From Pseudanabaena sp. PCC 7367 (lineage in GTDB: Bacteria > Cyanobacteriota > Cyanobacteriia > Pseudanabaenales > Pseudanabaenaceae), in the NCBI RefSeq assembly GCF_000317065.1, contig NC_019701.1:1765001-1829000 (forward strand): a DNA stretch of 64,000 bases, written 5' to 3'. Each line of letters opens with the position of its first letter. Within the stretch, counting starts at the first letter, position 1. Below, piece after piece: positions 63,691 to 64,000 of the stretch. The notes beneath the pieces were generated by a model. The model was not told where the DNA came from. It was given only the letters and a program-made list of their open reading frames with translations, and did no database searches. Both the position numbers and the translations under genes were made by a program.

Positions 63691-64000
63691 ATGCGCAAGC
63701 TTAAGAGACGCATCAGGGTCAAAAAACTAATCAAGGCCACGATCGCAGTAATCGTGATCTTCGGGTTGTTAGTTTATTTAAACAATGCCTCTTTCCTGGC
63801 GAGGCCGATCGACGATCGCCCAGTTTTAGCTGCCCACCGCGGACTCAGCCAGGACTATAGCCGGGAGGGGCTAAATAACGAAACCTGCACCGCCGCCCAG
63901 ATGCTCCCCACGCCCCATGATTACCTCGAAAACACTATCCCATCTATGCAAGCAGCATTCGCAGCCGGAGCCGATCTGGTGGAATTTGATGTACATCGCA
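63691..64000 (+). CDS. Glycerophosphodiester phosphodiesterase-family protein, 5' part
   Basis: Truncated by the window end after about 103 codons. Basic N-terminus, a membrane segment (about 11-32), then LAAHRGLSQ with the catalytic HRG motif and ENTIPSMQAAFAAGADLVEFDVH with the Glu-Asn and Glu/Asp ligands. These are GDPD family hallmarks: hydrolysis of glycerophosphodiesters, membrane-anchored toward the periplasm. It starts 35 bp after the cupin stop and may continue that operon. Confidence 0.85.
   Translation, partial: MRKLKRRIRVKKLIKATIAVIVIFGLLVYLNNASFLARPIDDRPVLAAHRGLSQDYSREGLNNETCTAAQMLPTPHDYLENTIPSMQAAFAAGADLVEFDVHR

Overview
The window reads as chromosome of a cyanobacterium, most probably a filamentous, Pseudanabaena-like one. 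The HIP1 octamer GCGATCGC and its GATCG core recur throughout the core genes, the phosphate-uptake operon sits behind a textbook cyanobacterial Pho box, and many proteins belong to families I know mainly from cyanobacteria (DUF1997, an Npun_F0494-like protein, a TolC with a long N-terminal extension). The species assignment is inference. I see no rRNA, no CRISPR array and no intact prophage; there is one tRNA (Thr-CGU).

Layout. 1-1.64 kb: the 3' end of a Ser/Thr kinase followed by two small membrane proteins that repeat its C-terminal membrane tail. 1.65-9.9 kb: a GvpL/F-type gas-vesicle protein behind a DUF1997 gene, several membrane or hypothetical genes, and an M48 metallopeptidase. 10.2-16.3 kb: a large hybrid histidine kinase and, just downstream, a single-domain response regulator cut in two by an IS21-family element with an 8-bp target duplication. 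16.3-19.6 kb: nucleotide-sugar tailoring genes (PseG-like hydrolase, PIG-L deacetylase, two formyltransferase-fold proteins). 19.7-24.1 kb: pstS-pstC-pstA-pstB. 24.5-29.4 kb: two alpha/beta hydrolases, secreted proteins and an AT-rich cassette of small genes of foreign appearance. 29.5-39.9 kb: a second histidine kinase, CopD-like and SH3 proteins, obg, a HAD phosphatase, recA and an M23 peptidase. 40.4-48.3 kb: TolC, GAPDH, a channel with an atypical filter, and a ferredoxin/metallo-beta-lactamase fusion. 48.4-49.5 kb: an IS630-type element whose transposase needs a -1 frameshift. 49.8-59.2 kb: an MDR oxidoreductase, a STAS protein and two exopolysaccharide glycosyltransferase genes that flank an XRE regulator and a PIN-like protein. 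59.6-64 kb: MscS channel, tRNA-Thr, an array of 41-bp repeats in front of a Fic gene, a cupin/JmjC protein and the start of a GDPD-family gene.

How the genes work together. The pst operon is a complete high-affinity phosphate importer. The kinase/regulator pair at 10-16 kb was presumably a two-component system and is now broken at its receiver. The surface-glycan theme (PseG, deacetylase, formyltransferases, priming glycosyltransferase, WecG/CpsF transferase, TolC) is scattered over several loci.

Most notable signals: (1) five 41-bp direct repeats with alternating T/C variants abutting a class II Fic gene; (2) a gene-free, hairpin-rich stretch with a strong minus-strand terminator at 53.9-54.3 kb, a candidate structured RNA; (3) an orphan plus-strand terminator at 25.8 kb, a candidate small RNA; (4) a nearly ideal CRP-type palindrome upstream of pstS; (5) perfect 8-18 bp tandem duplications in many intergenic regions and a few coding regions; (6) a 21-bp in-frame duplication in the acidic pocket of the disrupted response regulator.
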